In this document: one piece after another, positions 12,601 through 24,472 of the stretch
Layout: the number at the start of each line of letters is the position of its first letter
How positions within the stretch are numbered: the stretch's first letter is position 1
Source: Halichondria panicea
Taxonomy: Eukaryota; Porifera; Demospongiae; Suberitida; Halichondriidae
NCBI RefSeq assembly: GCF_963675165.1
Contig: NC_087391.1
Coordinates: 2,189,001 to 2,253,000, forward strand
DNA: 64,000 bases
Direction of reading: 5' to 3'
Notes under the pieces: model-generated
The model's database searches: none
What the model was told of the DNA's origin: nothing
The model's input: the letters and a program-made list of their open reading frames with translations, nothing else
Translations under genes and position numbers: made by a program

Positions 12601-12738
12601 CAGCCCTATAGCGTTCCATTAGAAAAAAGTCAGGCCTGCATGCAAGAACGAGGTTAATAATTTACTTACAGTTGTTGATGTGACCATCAGTAGAACTGCG
12701 AGTAGTGCAACACGTAACAAGTATCCTCTGGTAACCAT
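3641..12738 (-). CDS. Gene B: Delta-like membrane protein with giant CxxC array and tyrosine-rich tail
   Basis: Exons: signal peptide 12670-12738 (MVTRGYLLRVALLAVLL type), MNNL 9547-9912, DSL plus array 6914-9494, transmembrane 6363-6503, tail 3641-5022. An alternative first coding exon of the MDIRGNQL type lies at 14347-14415. The array exon is 2,581 nt and gives about 860 residues, by far the longest array in the window. It is uninterrupted, with roughly 55-60 CxxC units. The tail is about 460 residues, extended by three copies of a 52-53 residue unit at about 3950-4420. It contains AYEEIEDED, many YDTA/YDVA motifs and ends HYDLGQ. Intron 1 is 2.7 kb and full of repeats, so the choice of first exon is the least certain part. 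Predicted role: type I membrane ligand or receptor with a signalling tail (inference). Confidence 0.83.
3950..4420 (-). repeat. Three tandem 156-159 nt units inside the tail of gene B
   Basis: Each unit encodes YDT, then a proline stretch, VIPSVNAYSKVGKH, ELPAYDVANNHH and KAPPPNGS, with three or more tyrosines. Other family members, including the duplicated partner G, carry one unit. The gain is in frame and adds about nine tyrosines. Confidence 0.85.
5023..6362. other. Intron 4 of gene B
   Basis: This 1.3 kb intron joins the transmembrane and tail exons, phase 1. It contains a GT-rich microsatellite near 5490-5510 and short AT palindromes. The paralogous intron in G (48281-49598) is collinear. 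No separate gene is seen. Confidence 0.6.
6914..9494 (-). repeat. Coding 39-bp minisatellite (CxxC repeat array) in gene B
   Basis: The basic unit is 39 bp, encoding CTQCLPNRDPSTN-like residues. Between about 8400 and 9050 a higher-order block of five units (195 bp) recurs three times. The marker variant ggccttggtggtgtcc sits near 8529, 8724 and 8919, exactly 195 bp apart. Near-identity of these blocks points to recent amplification by unequal exchange or gene conversion. Flanking units (about 6914-7190 and 9060-9494) are diverged and match other copies one-to-one. Confidence 0.9.
9913..12669. repeat. Intron 1 of gene B: nested inverted-repeat elements
   Basis: The end motif gtagaaactggattattag occurs at 10044 and 10911 and in inverted form ending at 11486 and 11809, which suggests one terminal-inverted-repeat element inside another. 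A second inverted pair reading GTTTTAGTG(C)GAGGTG lies near 10845 and 11640. A TA dinucleotide tract lies at about 10770-10790. The G intron (52697-56324) is collinear. No coding exon is convincing here. Confidence 0.55.
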
Positions 12739-12751
12739 CACGATCCACACA
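12670..12751 (-). other. Signal-peptide exon, type 2, of gene B
   Basis: The coding part is 12670-12738, the acceptor (ttttgcag) lies just above 12751, and the donor is gtaagt. It encodes a 23-residue leader (MVTRGYLLRVALLAVLL...), phase 0 into MNNL. A further noncoding exon donor is visible at 12921. The leader resembles those of C, D, E and H. Confidence 0.7.
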
Positions 12752-12921
12752 CTGCAAAACACAAATACATGTTCCTGGGCTTGTATAGATTGGTGAATAT
12801 GTAGATCTACAAGCACAAAACCTAGAGCCTGGCATGTACACATGTCAGCCTAACGCAGATCTAGATCTAGTTCTGAAATGCATGTTCAAAGAGCTGCATA
12901 CTTACTTTACCTTAACTTACC

Positions 12922-14346
12922 ACAGTCACAGTATACTAGCACCTATTTGACACACAGCTATAATTAAAGATCTATCAGCCACTGAACTGAATGTAATAAT
13001 GATTTTCAATGTTGGAATACAAAATCAGCGTGGGCAGAACGCCCCCACAATCAGAGCAGAATCTATGACTGGTGACAAAAAGTACAAAACCAGCTGATTA
13101 TGGTTCCTGCATGCATGGTCCACAACTTAATTGGAGATGGTCACCGCCAGATGCAGTATTACTTTTCTGCAGAGAATCTATCTGCTAAACCCACCTGACC
13201 TCTGCCAAACATTTATTAAAGCTCTGTTCCAGGCCATTGCACGTTTTAAGGAAAGACGCTGCATGATGATTGCCATGTAATTCATGGATATCGTATCGAT
13301 CATTATCAATCATACCATAAATTGTCCATTCTAGTCTTTATAGTTCAGCTGACACAAGTTTGATAGAAACTTGACCAGGGACATGCAATAATTATATATT
13401 GTATATACTGTTTGAAAGAACAACTTTCTACTGGCTAAATTTGGATATCTATATCCTATAAAACAAACTGGACAGTTTATGAACAAGTGCATGATCGCAA
13501 ACACGCAACACTCACAGGCAAATGGTTGCTAGGATTATATAATAATTGTAATAGTCTGATCGTTTGAGCTTCACCGGGAAACTGTGTCATGTGAATTGGT
13601 ACCACTGTACCACTATACTACTGCACGATACAAAGTAACTGGCACATGCAATTAACTAGTGTCACCGTGGTCCAGGCCATGTAATGTGCTATTGTACCAG
13701 GATGTGCTATTGTACCAGGATGCCACATTGTGCTTGTACGTTGATGCACAGCATGCATGGCAGCAAAAATGTGGAAGAGGGATTGGCAACGTGCCTGAGA
13801 ACTCCTAGTATGTTTTTTTGTATGGGGTAAAGGACACCCTCTTAGCATGCAACCTTGGCAGTGTTTGGCAAACTTTGTGAAGGACCGTGCATTTGGAGCT
13901 GCTACTGGAATGACCTTTCACCTTGAGCTTTATACTATGGCACGACCACGTGCACTGCTTTTTGCTGAGTTGGCACAACTGATGACTAAGATGGGTGTGG
14001 CCAGTCTGGTCTGGTCACATGCTCATCTATATATCACTAGCCGAACCAATCCCCAGCAATCCCACTCCATTCTGACGAGATCAGTTATATCATTCACCTT
14101 TATAGACTAGTGAGCAAAGTAGAGTGGCAACTTGCAGTAACTAACTGTCTATATAGCTACAGTATTCACCTTCGACTATCATGCACAAAATTCAGTCACA
14201 CAAATAATTACCTCCACATATCACAAATAGCACTAGAAAATAACATATTCAACTGTGAGCTCAGTACGGAGTCAAAGCATGGAGTTGGTTATAAACACAA
14301 TGCAGCAGTAGATGACACTACTGTACCAATCTTATAATCTACTTAC
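12922..14346. other. Spacer between the two alternative first exons of gene B
   Basis: It is largely collinear with 56575-57990. A plus-strand open stretch at 13847-14110 has coding-like composition (MTFHLELYTMARPRALLFAELAQ is legible), but the duplicated copy at 57480-57674 carries frame-changing indels near its start, so it is more likely a relic. Bases 14150-14340 match the A and F intron just downstream of their type 1 signal exon. Confidence 0.45.
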
Positions 14347-14415
14347 AGCTCTGGGCGTGGCCACTAGTAAGGCTCCGAGTAGTAACACATAAAGTTGATT
14401 GCCCCTGATGTCCAT
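14347..14415 (-). other. Alternative signal-peptide exon, type 1, of gene B
   Basis: It encodes a 23-residue leader beginning MDIRGNQLYVLLLGALL, with a gtaagt donor, phase 0, and an upstream UTR donor at 15351. It is the same type as the only leader of A and F. It could be spliced to the MNNL exon of B at 9912, skipping the type 2 leader. It could also be a leftover of a gene whose body was lost. Confidence 0.6.
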
Positions 14416-14946
14416 TGCTTGTACAGACACACACTAGTGGAGAGTAAATATTGAGAGCAGGGCATTCATTTCTGCGAATGAGAGTAAAATCCCAATCTCA
14501 TTAATAAATAAACGCTATGAATAACATTAATTTCACAACTTTAGCACAATCAATGGCTCAACAGTGAAATTGCAGAAAAGTTTACCTGTGAAAATATGTC
14601 ACCTAAGGTAGTGAGTGTGTGCTTAGTAGAAAGCTAATGTTTATCCAGGGGCTCAAAATCAACACAGGGGGTACGTTGCTAAGCTGTTTTAATCATGTTA
14701 GAAATCTCAACAAGTGCTTGTAAGGCAATTACGTTGAAAGCCACTCGAGAAATACTTACTGCTTGCCAACTATTAAAATACTGTATGTGGAGTTTGGAGT
14801 ACACGCGTACAGGGATGCACAACGAGGTACGTAGAACAGAAAGAAGACACTGCTGGTAAGAATTAGCTGGCTTGGCTTGCTTGAAACCGATTTTGGTAGA
14901 AAAGGGAGAGTGTAAATTATATCTCTAAGACTGTACTGTAGATACT

Positions 14947-15297
14947 GTAAGACCTCGATTTAAGGCGACATTTTTAAGTAATTACGAGCCACAGAGATCG
15001 CTTTTTTTGGGAGTTGAAAAATAACTATGTTAAAGTCCTGGTATATTTAGAGGGTCGAATCTAATTGGAGGTAGCTCCACCTAGTCTACTTGCATCGATT
15101 TCAGGCCGCATAAAAAACATGTATTTTCCAGTGGGCTATAGCATTGAGGAAAGGGTGTGGCTACATTACCTCCATTTTAGGATGAGACATTAATCATGGT
15201 CAGCGCAGCTGTCGCTACTTTTAGAGCGGTCAAACATTGCCTAAGCTCGAGGGTGCATGTCGCGTATTTTGAGAGTCGCCTTAAAACGAGGTCTTAC
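14947..15297. mobile_element. 351-bp inverted-repeat element (GTAAGACCTCG ends)
   Basis: The ends GTAAGACCTCGATTTAAGGC and its near inverse (GCCTTAAAACGAGGTCTTAC) bracket a noncoding 351-bp segment. A second full copy lies at 58674-59024. Diverged, oppositely oriented copies lie in intron 1 of C, D, E and H. It has no transposase and is MITE-like. Confidence 0.75.
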
Positions 15298-15350
15298 GAT
15301 ACACATCTAGATCTACAGTAGAAATGAGAACAGCATGCCCAGTAACTCAC

Positions 15351-15420
15351 CAAACAACAAGAGGTCAGATCTCTGCAGGCATAGGCGCTAGACACGTTGA
15401 CACAGGTGGAACCAGGATCT
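15351..15420 (-). promoter_or_regulatory. Probable 5' UTR exon for the type 1 leader of gene B
   Basis: The donor is gtgagt at 15345-15350. The sequence on its exonic side (CCTCTTGTTGTTTG on the minus strand) matches the corresponding exon of A and F. The 5' limit is not visible. Confidence 0.4.
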
Positions 15421-15979
15421 TTAAAATAAAGACACACACTTGAGCAGCTTCAGCCATAGAAGAATTGCACCACCTATTTTTTCAAAACACACCTCTGTAT
15501 AAAAAAGAGCAGCGCTTATTTTTCAAAACACACCTCTGTAAAAAAATCATACCATCTATTTTTGCAAAACGCGCCTCTACTTTTTCACTGCTAATTTTGG
15601 CGGTAATCACCTCCCATATACATAGGCCAGCTGCTACCACCAGAAAGCACACAGTCACACCAACGTGCTCACACTATACAGAAACAACAACCACTACATG
15701 GATGACATAACACATACACGTAGTGTGCATGTGTGTCCTTTCAATCGAAGTTTTTTTTAAATAATAATGGTTAGTACAATACTGTGGGATACACAACAGA
15801 AATAATAATGGTGCAGTGCAAAAAAGGACAAACCATTTGAAGGGATATGTAATTACGATTAAAACTTAACAGTTCAGGTGAACCAGAATTGAAGGTAAAT
15901 GCAGTCGTAATATTATAATCTGATAATGTGAAACACACAACACACACTTCTAAAAATAATATAAAACGAACATGTCCAC

Positions 15980-18900
15980 TCACTGCCCTAGGTCATAATG
16001 AGACTCGGCCTCAAGCGCTATCTTGTCAGGCGTTGTGTTCGTGTACACAGAGCTAGCCAGGGAGGCCAATGCAGGGGGCAATGCATTCGTACCATCTATA
16101 GGATTGTCCACGTAGTCATACGAATGTTTGGCAGAGGAGGAAGCAGAAAGGAATTCGCTTGCATCTGCATAATCATAAGTGTGTTGAGCTAGAGACGTTT
16201 CCTTTTTTATTGAAGTAGGAAGAAAGTCGCTAGTTTCTGTATAGTTATGTTTAGGTCGAGTTGCTTGCTCTTGGGGATAATCGGCAGTATTGTACAGACT
16301 TCCATTAGGAGGTGGAGCTTTAGACTGTACCTGTTTCGGGTGATGATTATTTGCTACATCGTATGCAGGAAGCTCAGCTTCAAGTTTACCCACTTTCGAG
16401 TATGCATTAACACTAGGTATAACTGCAGGAGGAGGGTAAGTTGTATCGTACTCGTCTCTCCCACGAATATCTTCATCTTCAATTTCTTCATAAGCTCCAG
16501 CAGACTTTGATGGATGTCTGGTCCCCTTCTTAGAAAGGGGATCACCCAATGGAGGGAAGGCTTCGTCATAGACAGGCTGCTCAATAAATGTGGCCGTGTC
16601 ATAGTCAGCCAGAGAAGTCGGTTGAGGTGTTACACTTGTTATTGGAGGTTGGCGCAGTTTAGAATAGTCTTCATCTGGTGGGTTGCGAGGTTGATGCAAT
16701 TTAGAATAGTCTTTATTCTGTGGGTTGGTAAAAGGTGGTCGATGAGTATGATCAGCTGTGTCGTAAACAGGTGTGCCTTCTCTTGGCAGGTTGTTATCAA
16801 GACAGCTAGCTGTATTGTACGTTGGTCCATCGAGAGTAGACGTAAGATCCTGGGTGCCTGTTTTTACCGTATGTGAGGGTGGGCTGACACTAGGGTGAGA
16901 GTAACCATCTGCTGTGTGTACGTTCGAGGTCTCGTACAGTGAATTAGTAAATGCGTGATCATCTGATGACCCTGTTCCAGTCTTTAAGTCCATTTCCAAT
17001 CCCGGGCCATATATCGGATTCTGAAACTTATGTTCTGCTGACGATCCACTTCCAGTTCCAGTAATATCATAAGCATTACGAGCTGCTCCTTCATCTGTTA
17101 ACAATAGCAGAAAACACACACAAAGGTTATAACAATGAGTTGCTGGGAAAATATGAGCATGCAACTATAGCCATTGTAAGAAAGCATTATTACGAAGTAT
17201 AACATGCCTACCAACAGAGTTACACGCAGTATAGGTTAATACAGCATTATTCAAATTCAACTGCGCAGCTCACCTGAAACAAATTGGATATGACCTCTCC
17301 TTCGATTTTTACACACGAGCACACATACAATGATCACCAAGACGATTATCACCAGGAAGAGAGCTCCACCCGCTATACCACCCACAAGACCACCATTCAC
17401 AGAAGACACTGACAATGTAAATATAGGTCACATCAATCAACACTTGTTTTAGCACCTAATTAGTATGGCTGGATTGTGGATTAAAATGCATTAAGAATCA
17501 TATGCCTTTGCGTGCACACCAAAACATATCACCAAAGGAGGTTGGTCATGTAACAGCGCAGTTTTACGGAGGAATGTGCATGTACAGATAAAGAAGAAAA
17601 GATATACGGTACCTACAGAGAAAAGTTGCTGTCATAGCTACAGTAAGATGACGATCACAGCATTCTACACTACATTGTAATTTAGTAAGTAATGATACGT
17701 CCTATACAGAATGTGAGTAGCATACCGTATACCGTATAGCGGGTATATTTCGAGGGTATAAATTTTCGCGGATTTTATTTTCGTGGTCTGAGTTCCAGCC
17801 TTTTGGCGCATGCGCACATCAACATGCAGCTGTACCTCCACACCGTTAGCCTCGAATCCATAATACTGAACACGCCTACTATTATAAATTTTCGTGGGTA
17901 TAAATTTTCGCGGCACAGGCTCAATCCGCGAAAACCGCGAACATTTATACCCTCGAAATATACCCGCTATACGGTAGCAGGTATTATTTTTCGAGGGTAT
18001 AAACTTTCGCGGAAAGACCGGTAGGAAGGATTTCGCGGATTTAATGTTCATGGCAGTATCAGCCCTTTGGCGCATGCATGCATGCTGATATTAATGTTCA
18101 TGGGTATAAATGTTCGCCGCGGTATATACTTGATCAACAAAAACCGCGAAAGATTATACCTTTGAAATATACCCGCTATATGGTAGTCATACTCGAAGCA
18201 ATTACTTTATAAGCCAAATACTTACAGGTACATTGAGTTATGTCTCGGTTTGGTCTTAGTATGGCTAGTAAACAGGAGGTGTAATACAGGATTGAAAAAC
18301 ATTCAAGAACGCAACATTAAGATAAATAGCTAAGTTAGCGGGTTAAATCGTGGCCAACCTCCTCTTGAGCTCCCCCTAGTCAAATAAAACTTGAAGAGTA
18401 TGTAAACGTCAGCAATTAATAATAGCAATCAGGGCTGCATCCAGGATTTTGGATCAGGGGGGGCGAATTGGGCAAATTAAAAATGTTGGAGTGGCGAAGT
18501 CATCAGAATTATAGCAGTACAAATGAATCTGCCAGATACTAGGGGGGCGAAACTGTGCCCAGGGGGGGTGGCGAATTACCCCCTCGCCCCCCTCAATGCA
18601 GCCCTGGCAATTAAGCACCTATACACCATTTACTAAACTAACACCAGTCACTTACCAGGTTCACAGTTACTGCCAGTGAATTCAGCCAGACAGGTGGTAC
18701 ATCTTGTGGATATGTTTCGTCCAGAAAGACACACTGCACAGTTAAGGCTACTATCATATCCAGGCAGACAAGTGGAGCAGCTGGAGCCGAAATCACGATT
18801 ACCTATGCACTCAGAGCAATTTGTGTTAGGGTCAAAGTTAGTGGCCAAGCATGTTTGACAGAGTGTTGCTGGATCCCCTCCTGGTAGAGCACACACACTG

Positions 18901-20516
18901 CAGTCTGTATCAGTGAACATATCTGGTTGTAGGCAGAGGGAGCAGTTGGTGACTGGGTCTCTGTTGGGTAGGCAACTAGTACAGTCCGAGGTGATGTCCC
19001 AGCCTGGTAGACACTGAGTGCAGTTGGTAGAGGGATCTCTGTTAGGTAGGCACTGGGTACAGTTGGTAGAGGGATCTCTGTTGGGTAGGCACTGGGTGCA
19101 GTTGGTAGAGGGATCTCTGTTAGGTAGGCACTGGGTGCAGTTTGTCTGTAGGTCGTAGAGTTCCAACAAACATGATGTACAGCCATTGAGAGGATTAAAG
19201 TTTGTGTCCACGCATGATATACAGCTGGTCAATTGATCATATCTTGTGCCTATAATGCATGTCGAGCAATTTGTACAAGGATCATAGTTTGCATCAATAC
19301 ATGTTAAGCAGTTTTGGCCAATATCATATCCAGGAAGGCAGGCTGTGCAATTAGAGACTGGGTCATAGTTGGTCTGTACGCAAGTGGAGCAGCCAGTCGT
19401 AATATCCAGGTTGTAGAGGCAATCGTTGCAGGCTACAAGAGGTGAAGGGTCAAATCGATTATCAGCACATGTTAGAGTGCCATCAGCTTGACATTCGGCC
19501 ACTCGTGGATTGTTCTGAAGTGTGGTGGTACAGTCACGTCCACAGAAACCAGGAGAGCACTCGACTCTGAAACTCATGGTCATGTGAGATATGTTGTGGA
19601 CTCCAGTGAACGTCATCTCCTCAGGAAAGTCTGCTCCAAGTTGGAGGTTGTCCAGGTCAATCAACAGACTGTCTATTATGTTCGGGAGTCCACTATCCAA
19701 TGCTTCTATGAAAAACTGAATTTGTCCCTAATAATTATTAAAGTTATCAAAATAGTATATACGTGCAATGAATATGAACTTACAGTCCATACAGTAAAAT
19801 TTGTTTTTGAAACAGGTAGAGGATTGGGTGTTACTCCCAGTAGTGCTGTTGGACCTTGACCGAATGCTGTACTCATTTCACTGAATGGGCAAGTGCTGGG
19901 GGATATAGTACAGTCTGTGAAGAAGTACCCCATGCTGGGTCTTGTCTCTAGTGATGTACCGAATGGTCTGATGGTCCAACGGAACCTGGTGTCACATCTC
20001 TTCTCTCCTGTGTCGGTACAGTTGCCAGATTTGAATGGTAGCTCATCACAACACACTGGCATTATGTCATGACATTCAGCACACAGTCCGGTTGGGTTGG
20101 TGTAATTGACCAAGTTGACAGTTAGAATAAATTCACCACACACCTGCAAAGGAAATTTTTGAGCTCAGGCAATTTTCTGACCTCTAAAAGTAGCGACAGC
20201 TCGGGTGACAATTAATGCCGCGTCCTAAATAGAGGTAAATGTAGCCACACCTTAGCCTAGATTCCAAATGTTTTTAAGTGGCCTGAAATCGAGGCAAGTA
20301 AACTCTGTAGAGCTACCTTCAATTAGATGCGACCCTCTAAATATGCGACACCAGGACTTCAACATAATTTTTCAACCTCCAAATGAAGCGACCTCTGGCT
20401 TCGTAATTATTTTATGCTGTAGTTTTTTTTATTTTTATTCTTACAGTTTTGGATGTGGCCATCAGTATGACCGTGAGTAGTGCCACACGTAACATGTATC
20501 CTTTGGTAACCATCAT
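15980..20516 (-). CDS. Gene C: Delta-like membrane protein with tyrosine-rich tail
   Basis: Exons: signal peptide 20445-20516 (two adjacent in-frame ATGs at its start), MNNL 19784-20143, DSL plus cysteine repeats 18656-19727, transmembrane 17274-17408, tail 15980-17094. All junctions are GT-AG and in frame. The MNNL part has NPTGLCAEC, a CC pair and CDTRFRW. The array has about 19 CxxC units, several of them unlike the common 39-bp unit (CTAC, CLTC, CISC), so it preserves an older repeat composition. The tail of about 370 residues has an NPIY motif, AYEEIEDED, YSKL motifs, VYTN near the end, and ends HYDLGQ. It carries an extra YSKLHQ/YSKLRQ duplication near 16650-16720. No inactivating change is seen. 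Intron 3 hosts three MITE insertions. Confidence 0.87.
17723..18185. mobile_element. MITE with a related MITE nested in its left end (intron 3 of C)
   Basis: The outer element has ends related to TACCGTATAGC and carries internal cgagggtataaactttcgcgg-type arms. Copies lie at the same intron position in D (26157-26352), E (35017-35200), F (43923-44124) and H (61531-61744). In C, a second element of 243 bp (17732-17974), with ends CCGTATAGCGGG and CCCGCTATACGG, is inserted at a TA that is duplicated. Removing it restores the sequence seen in H. Confidence 0.8.
18430..18606. mobile_element. 177-bp MITE in intron 3 of gene C
   Basis: The ends are CAGGGCTGCAT and ATGCAGCCCTG, flanked by the direct repeat GCAAT. 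The same intron position in D (about 26565) and E (about 35440) reads straight through, so the empty site is visible. There is no coding capacity. Inner G/C runs near both ends are also inverted. Confidence 0.85.
20144..20444. mobile_element. Intron 1 of gene C, mostly a decayed 351-bp family element
   Basis: Bases from about 20170 to 20410 match the inner part of the element at 14947-15297 in inverted orientation, with the outer ends worn. The same insertion fills intron 1 of D (28002-28313), E (36665-36957) and H (63091-63387), so it predates those duplications. Confidence 0.65.
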
Positions 20517-23027
20517 GATCTACACACTGCAAATTGAAAGCACAAATGTGACTACAATGGACATACAATATTATAAATTAACATGTACATGTTCTTGGAG
20601 CTTGTATATGTATGTATAGCCTCGATCCCAGGCCGCACTTCTTCTGAGAGGCGAAGGAGGCTAGTATATGTAGGGATTGATGAATATGTAGATGTAGATC
20701 TACAAGAGCCTGGCATGCAACAACTGTCAGACTGACTGACACTGAGCCAGCAGGCCGGTCTAGAAAGTTAATCAAACATCTTACTTCTGCTATGTGTTCA
20801 ATGAGCTGCTATAATTATATCAACCCAGTTACCTTAAACTTACCAAAGTATCACTTATTCTTGACACAGCTACTTGTTCTCTTGATTACTATACATGTAT
20901 AATTATACCTAACTATGTCTGCTTGATCCAGACAGATCTATGATCCAGCCAGCCAAAATAGATTATTAATGAGATTCATTGTGAAATTAAGAGATCAGCG
21001 TGGGCAGATCTCACGCAATCTATGTCTACAGCCATCTACATGCACTAGCAAAAAACAAATCCACCTCTGCCAACCATAAGCTCTGGTCCAGGCTGCCGCG
21101 CTTTTTAAGGAAAAGAACGCTGCATCGTAATTACGCATCGATCATTTCGATCATACCATCATTTTCCCATTCCAGCAATACAACTGACACAAGTTCGATA
21201 AAAACTTGTTTGAATCGCCCAGATTGAACTCGAGGCTTTGCCATGCATTCAGCACATAACACACCACAGGTAAAGTGACAAACTATCGACTACATCATAA
21301 CTATATAGCAAGTTGTAAGGGGATAACACATTGTGCTGGTTGAAAGAACAACTTTCTATATACTGGCTAAATTGGGAGAATAAATCATATCTATATCCAA
21401 CAAAACAAACTGAACAGTTGCAAATAAGGCATACACAACACTCACAGGCAAATGGCAGCTGCAGGGATAAACAACCGAGTGAAAGAGATCCTTCGGGAGG
21501 CGAAACAATGTCATGTGAATTGGTCGATATACAAACTAGGCATATGCAGATCCATGTGTCACCTGGTCCATTACCCAAATGTAATGTGTTATTGTACCAT
21601 GCAGGAAGCCATAATTATGTTTTACAAGGACAATATTAATTATGGTTTGACTACGGCAAGTACAATACATGCTACAGTACCGATAAACTTAAACTCCACC
21701 ACATAAGGCTCTCCGCACTATTCTACACACTTGAAGCCAGCTTTTTGCTTTTACGTGAAAAGGTAGCACAGGAGAGTTGATGAGGCAATTGAATCGGCAT
21801 GCAGTAAGACCTTATATGCCCTCGTTAGCAAAGTGCACGCAGCCTTCATACAATGCCATATAGAGAGAGTGACACAGCACATAAGGTATTCAAGAATACA
21901 ATGGTGTGGTTTGCACAGACTTCACATGGTCATAATTAACCCGAGGTGCGGCGCGGCGCCACAGGGTATAGTAGTCGGTCAGTCTATTGTCTGTCTGTCT
22001 GTCGTTCGGTGTATTCTGAGTCTGCTCACCTGGATGCGATAGCGCTGTGTTTGTACCATGGATAGCCTCAACACAACAAGGTAGTAGTTTTAATTGGCAG
22101 ATTTTGATGTTAAAGCTTCGTTGTCGAATAAAAGCGAGCAAGCTAAGAAGCTAAGAAGCTTAAACCTGCACGTTGGCCTTGATGTAACGTGGTTTTGACG
22201 CGAGGCTGTAGATTACACTAAACCCCAAATTAACGCATAGGTTTGCAGCTCTAATTATATCCATGGTTACAATAAACAAGTGAAAGATACGTGAAATAAT
22301 CTGTGTGTATAAATGCATCTGAAAACCATGCAGGTGGGGGGAGGGGTATGCTACTGTACATGTGCCAGAGAACTGGTGAGGGAACCACGTTTATCTCACC
22401 AGTTTTCTGGCATGCGTGTTGGTTTCGCTTATTTGAAAGTCAGGAGAGGTTCAACAGTTGTCATAACTTGTCAACATGTCATGTTACACATTGAAATTGT
22501 TATGTCGCAGGATCATGCTGTTCAACACACAACAAAGGTATAAGTAAGACAAAAGGCAGTGGAGCAGAGGCTCCCATACACAAAGAGCTGCCTGGAGCGG
22601 GCCCCTATAGCTAGACCCAAAAGGAACAAAAAACAACTATACAGAAAGAACCTACTAACCAACAGAACCGTACAATAACGAGAACAGTACAATACAGAAA
22701 GTAAAGTTAACCACAGGAAATGATTAGTAATCTAATTAAGACAACTAAAAGTAAACACTATACACATTACCATAATTATTTTGGCCACTGACGCCACTCG
22801 TAGCTTGTAACCTATATTTATACATGTGTACTATCCGTTACATATACTGTTAATTAATATACAGCCAAAAACAGTCTGGAGTAGTAATTGCTACGACACG
22901 CACTAGCTATTGCGAGCGTAGCATAATACCGAATCAGCTGCTGGCTCCATAGATTCACGAGATCGTTGATGACGCGTATAGAACCTTCGCTGTTAGAAAG
23001 TGACAGGCAGTTAGTGTACTGTGTAGT

Positions 23028-23183
23028 CAGGGTGTCATACAGGGGAAAGGGAGGGATATCCCCCCCCCCCCTTTTGAGTGTCCATAGCTGGGTATTGAAA
23101 TAACAGTTGACCTTTTTTTAGCAACATTTTCTGGTTAATTTTCTCATTTCCCCCTTCTACTACAAAATCCTGTATGACACCCT
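23028..23183. mobile_element. 156-bp inverted-repeat element (AGGGTGTCATACAGG ends)
   Basis: AGGGTGTCATACAGG at the left and CCTGTATGACACCCT at the right enclose a noncoding segment with a long C run. The paralogous spacer near 31,785 reads through without it, giving an empty site. A half copy with one end lies near 29,515. Confidence 0.8.
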
Positions 23184-23351
23184 CATTGCAGATGTGCGCG
23201 TAGGAACATAAGAAGTTAAATCAGATGTATAAGCTAATTTCCAGCTACTCACAGGAATTATGTAGCAAATGTTGGATTTTTAAACTGTGCAGTGGTCAGA
23301 GTGATATAGCAAGCATTCAAGTCAAAAGATTTGAATCCTAGCTAGAGTATA

Positions 23352-23621
23352 CCGTATAGCGGGCATATTTCGAGGGTATAAAATGTTCGCGGTTTTCGCG
23401 GATTGAGCCTGTACCGCGAAAATTTATACCCACGAAAATTTTGAATAGTAGGCGTGTTCAGTATTATGGATTCGAGGCTAACGGTGTGGAGGTACAGCTG
23501 CATGTTGATGTGCGCATGTGCCAAAAGGCTGGAACTCAGACCACGAAAATAAAATCCGCGAAATCCTTTGTAGAGGTCCATCCGCGAAAATTTATACCCT
23601 CGAAATATACCCGCTATACGG
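23352..23621. mobile_element. 270-bp MITE, same family as the nested element in C
   Basis: The ends CCGTATAGCGGG and CCCGCTATACGG are flanked by TA on both sides, and the interior is the inverse of the 17732-17974 copy. The paralogous site near 40,575 lacks it. TA target and end structure suggest mobilisation by a Tc1/mariner-type transposase, which is inference. Confidence 0.85.
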
Positions 23622-24472
23622 TAATCAGAGGAAACATAATTATGGTGGGATCAAATAGAAAATCCCAATTAGGAAATGAAGACTGTAAAAATAGGGCGGT
23701 AGCAGATCTACACCAATTATCAATCCCTAAATAGCCATTGCAGACCAGAGGAGGTTGGACACGATCACGTGCAACAAATTTTGGCTGAGCTGGCTGACTA
23801 TGATTTCAATGTAAAGTTCTAGCTTGTTTTGTTAGCGTATCAGAGACTAAGAGCTGACTATTTTAGACTTCCTGGCTCCTTTAGGGTATAACTACCCCGA
23901 CATCCAATTATCCCAAATCCTTTTCAGTTATCAGTGCATAGAATGTTTACTAGATTCCTGCCAGCCAGTACAATGCAAGCTATATTCAGCACTGCTGAAC
24001 TATACTCTACCCTACAGTTTAGCTAATCCTGCTCCAACCAGGCAACAGATAAAGCTAGCCAGGCTCCATTAGCAATAACTTCAGTATCTATGGTAACCTG
24101 AGAAAAAACTTTAGAATGTCACATGAATGATGACGCATGTTCAACCTCCTTTGACTGCAGACCAACCACATAGAAAAAAGAAAGCTGAGTGTGTGTGTGT
24201 GCTCGATATAGTAAGCTAATGTTTACATGATTGATGTCTCGATCAGCTGTTAATAATGTTAGAAAACAGTACATTACCTCAAGAGCTTGTAAGCCAATTA
24301 CGTTGGCAGCCACTTGAGAAGCACTTAAAGTTGTAGCTGCTTGCCAACTACGTGCATGTATTTAACTGTACACATGAAGCACACAAGGATGCAATGAGGT
24401 AGAGTAACAGAGACAGTCAAGTGAACTAGAAGTGAAGGTACAAAACTATATAATACAAACAAACATGTCCAC

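Larger units (their letters stand above)
20517..24472. other. Spacer upstream of gene C
   Basis: It holds a probable 5' UTR exon donor for C at 20844 (gtaagt). A plus-strand open stretch beginning MAAAGINNRVKEILRE starts at 21452. An exon-like stretch lies at about 21780-21880. A segment at 22530-22700 is conserved in the D and E spacers (near 31430 and 39920). MITEs are listed separately. No complete gene is recognised. Confidence 0.5.

Noticed and set aside
13847-14110. 87-codon plus-strand frame as a gene
   Set aside because: The collinear copy at 57480 has indels that break the frame, and no partner exon was found. It is treated as a relic.
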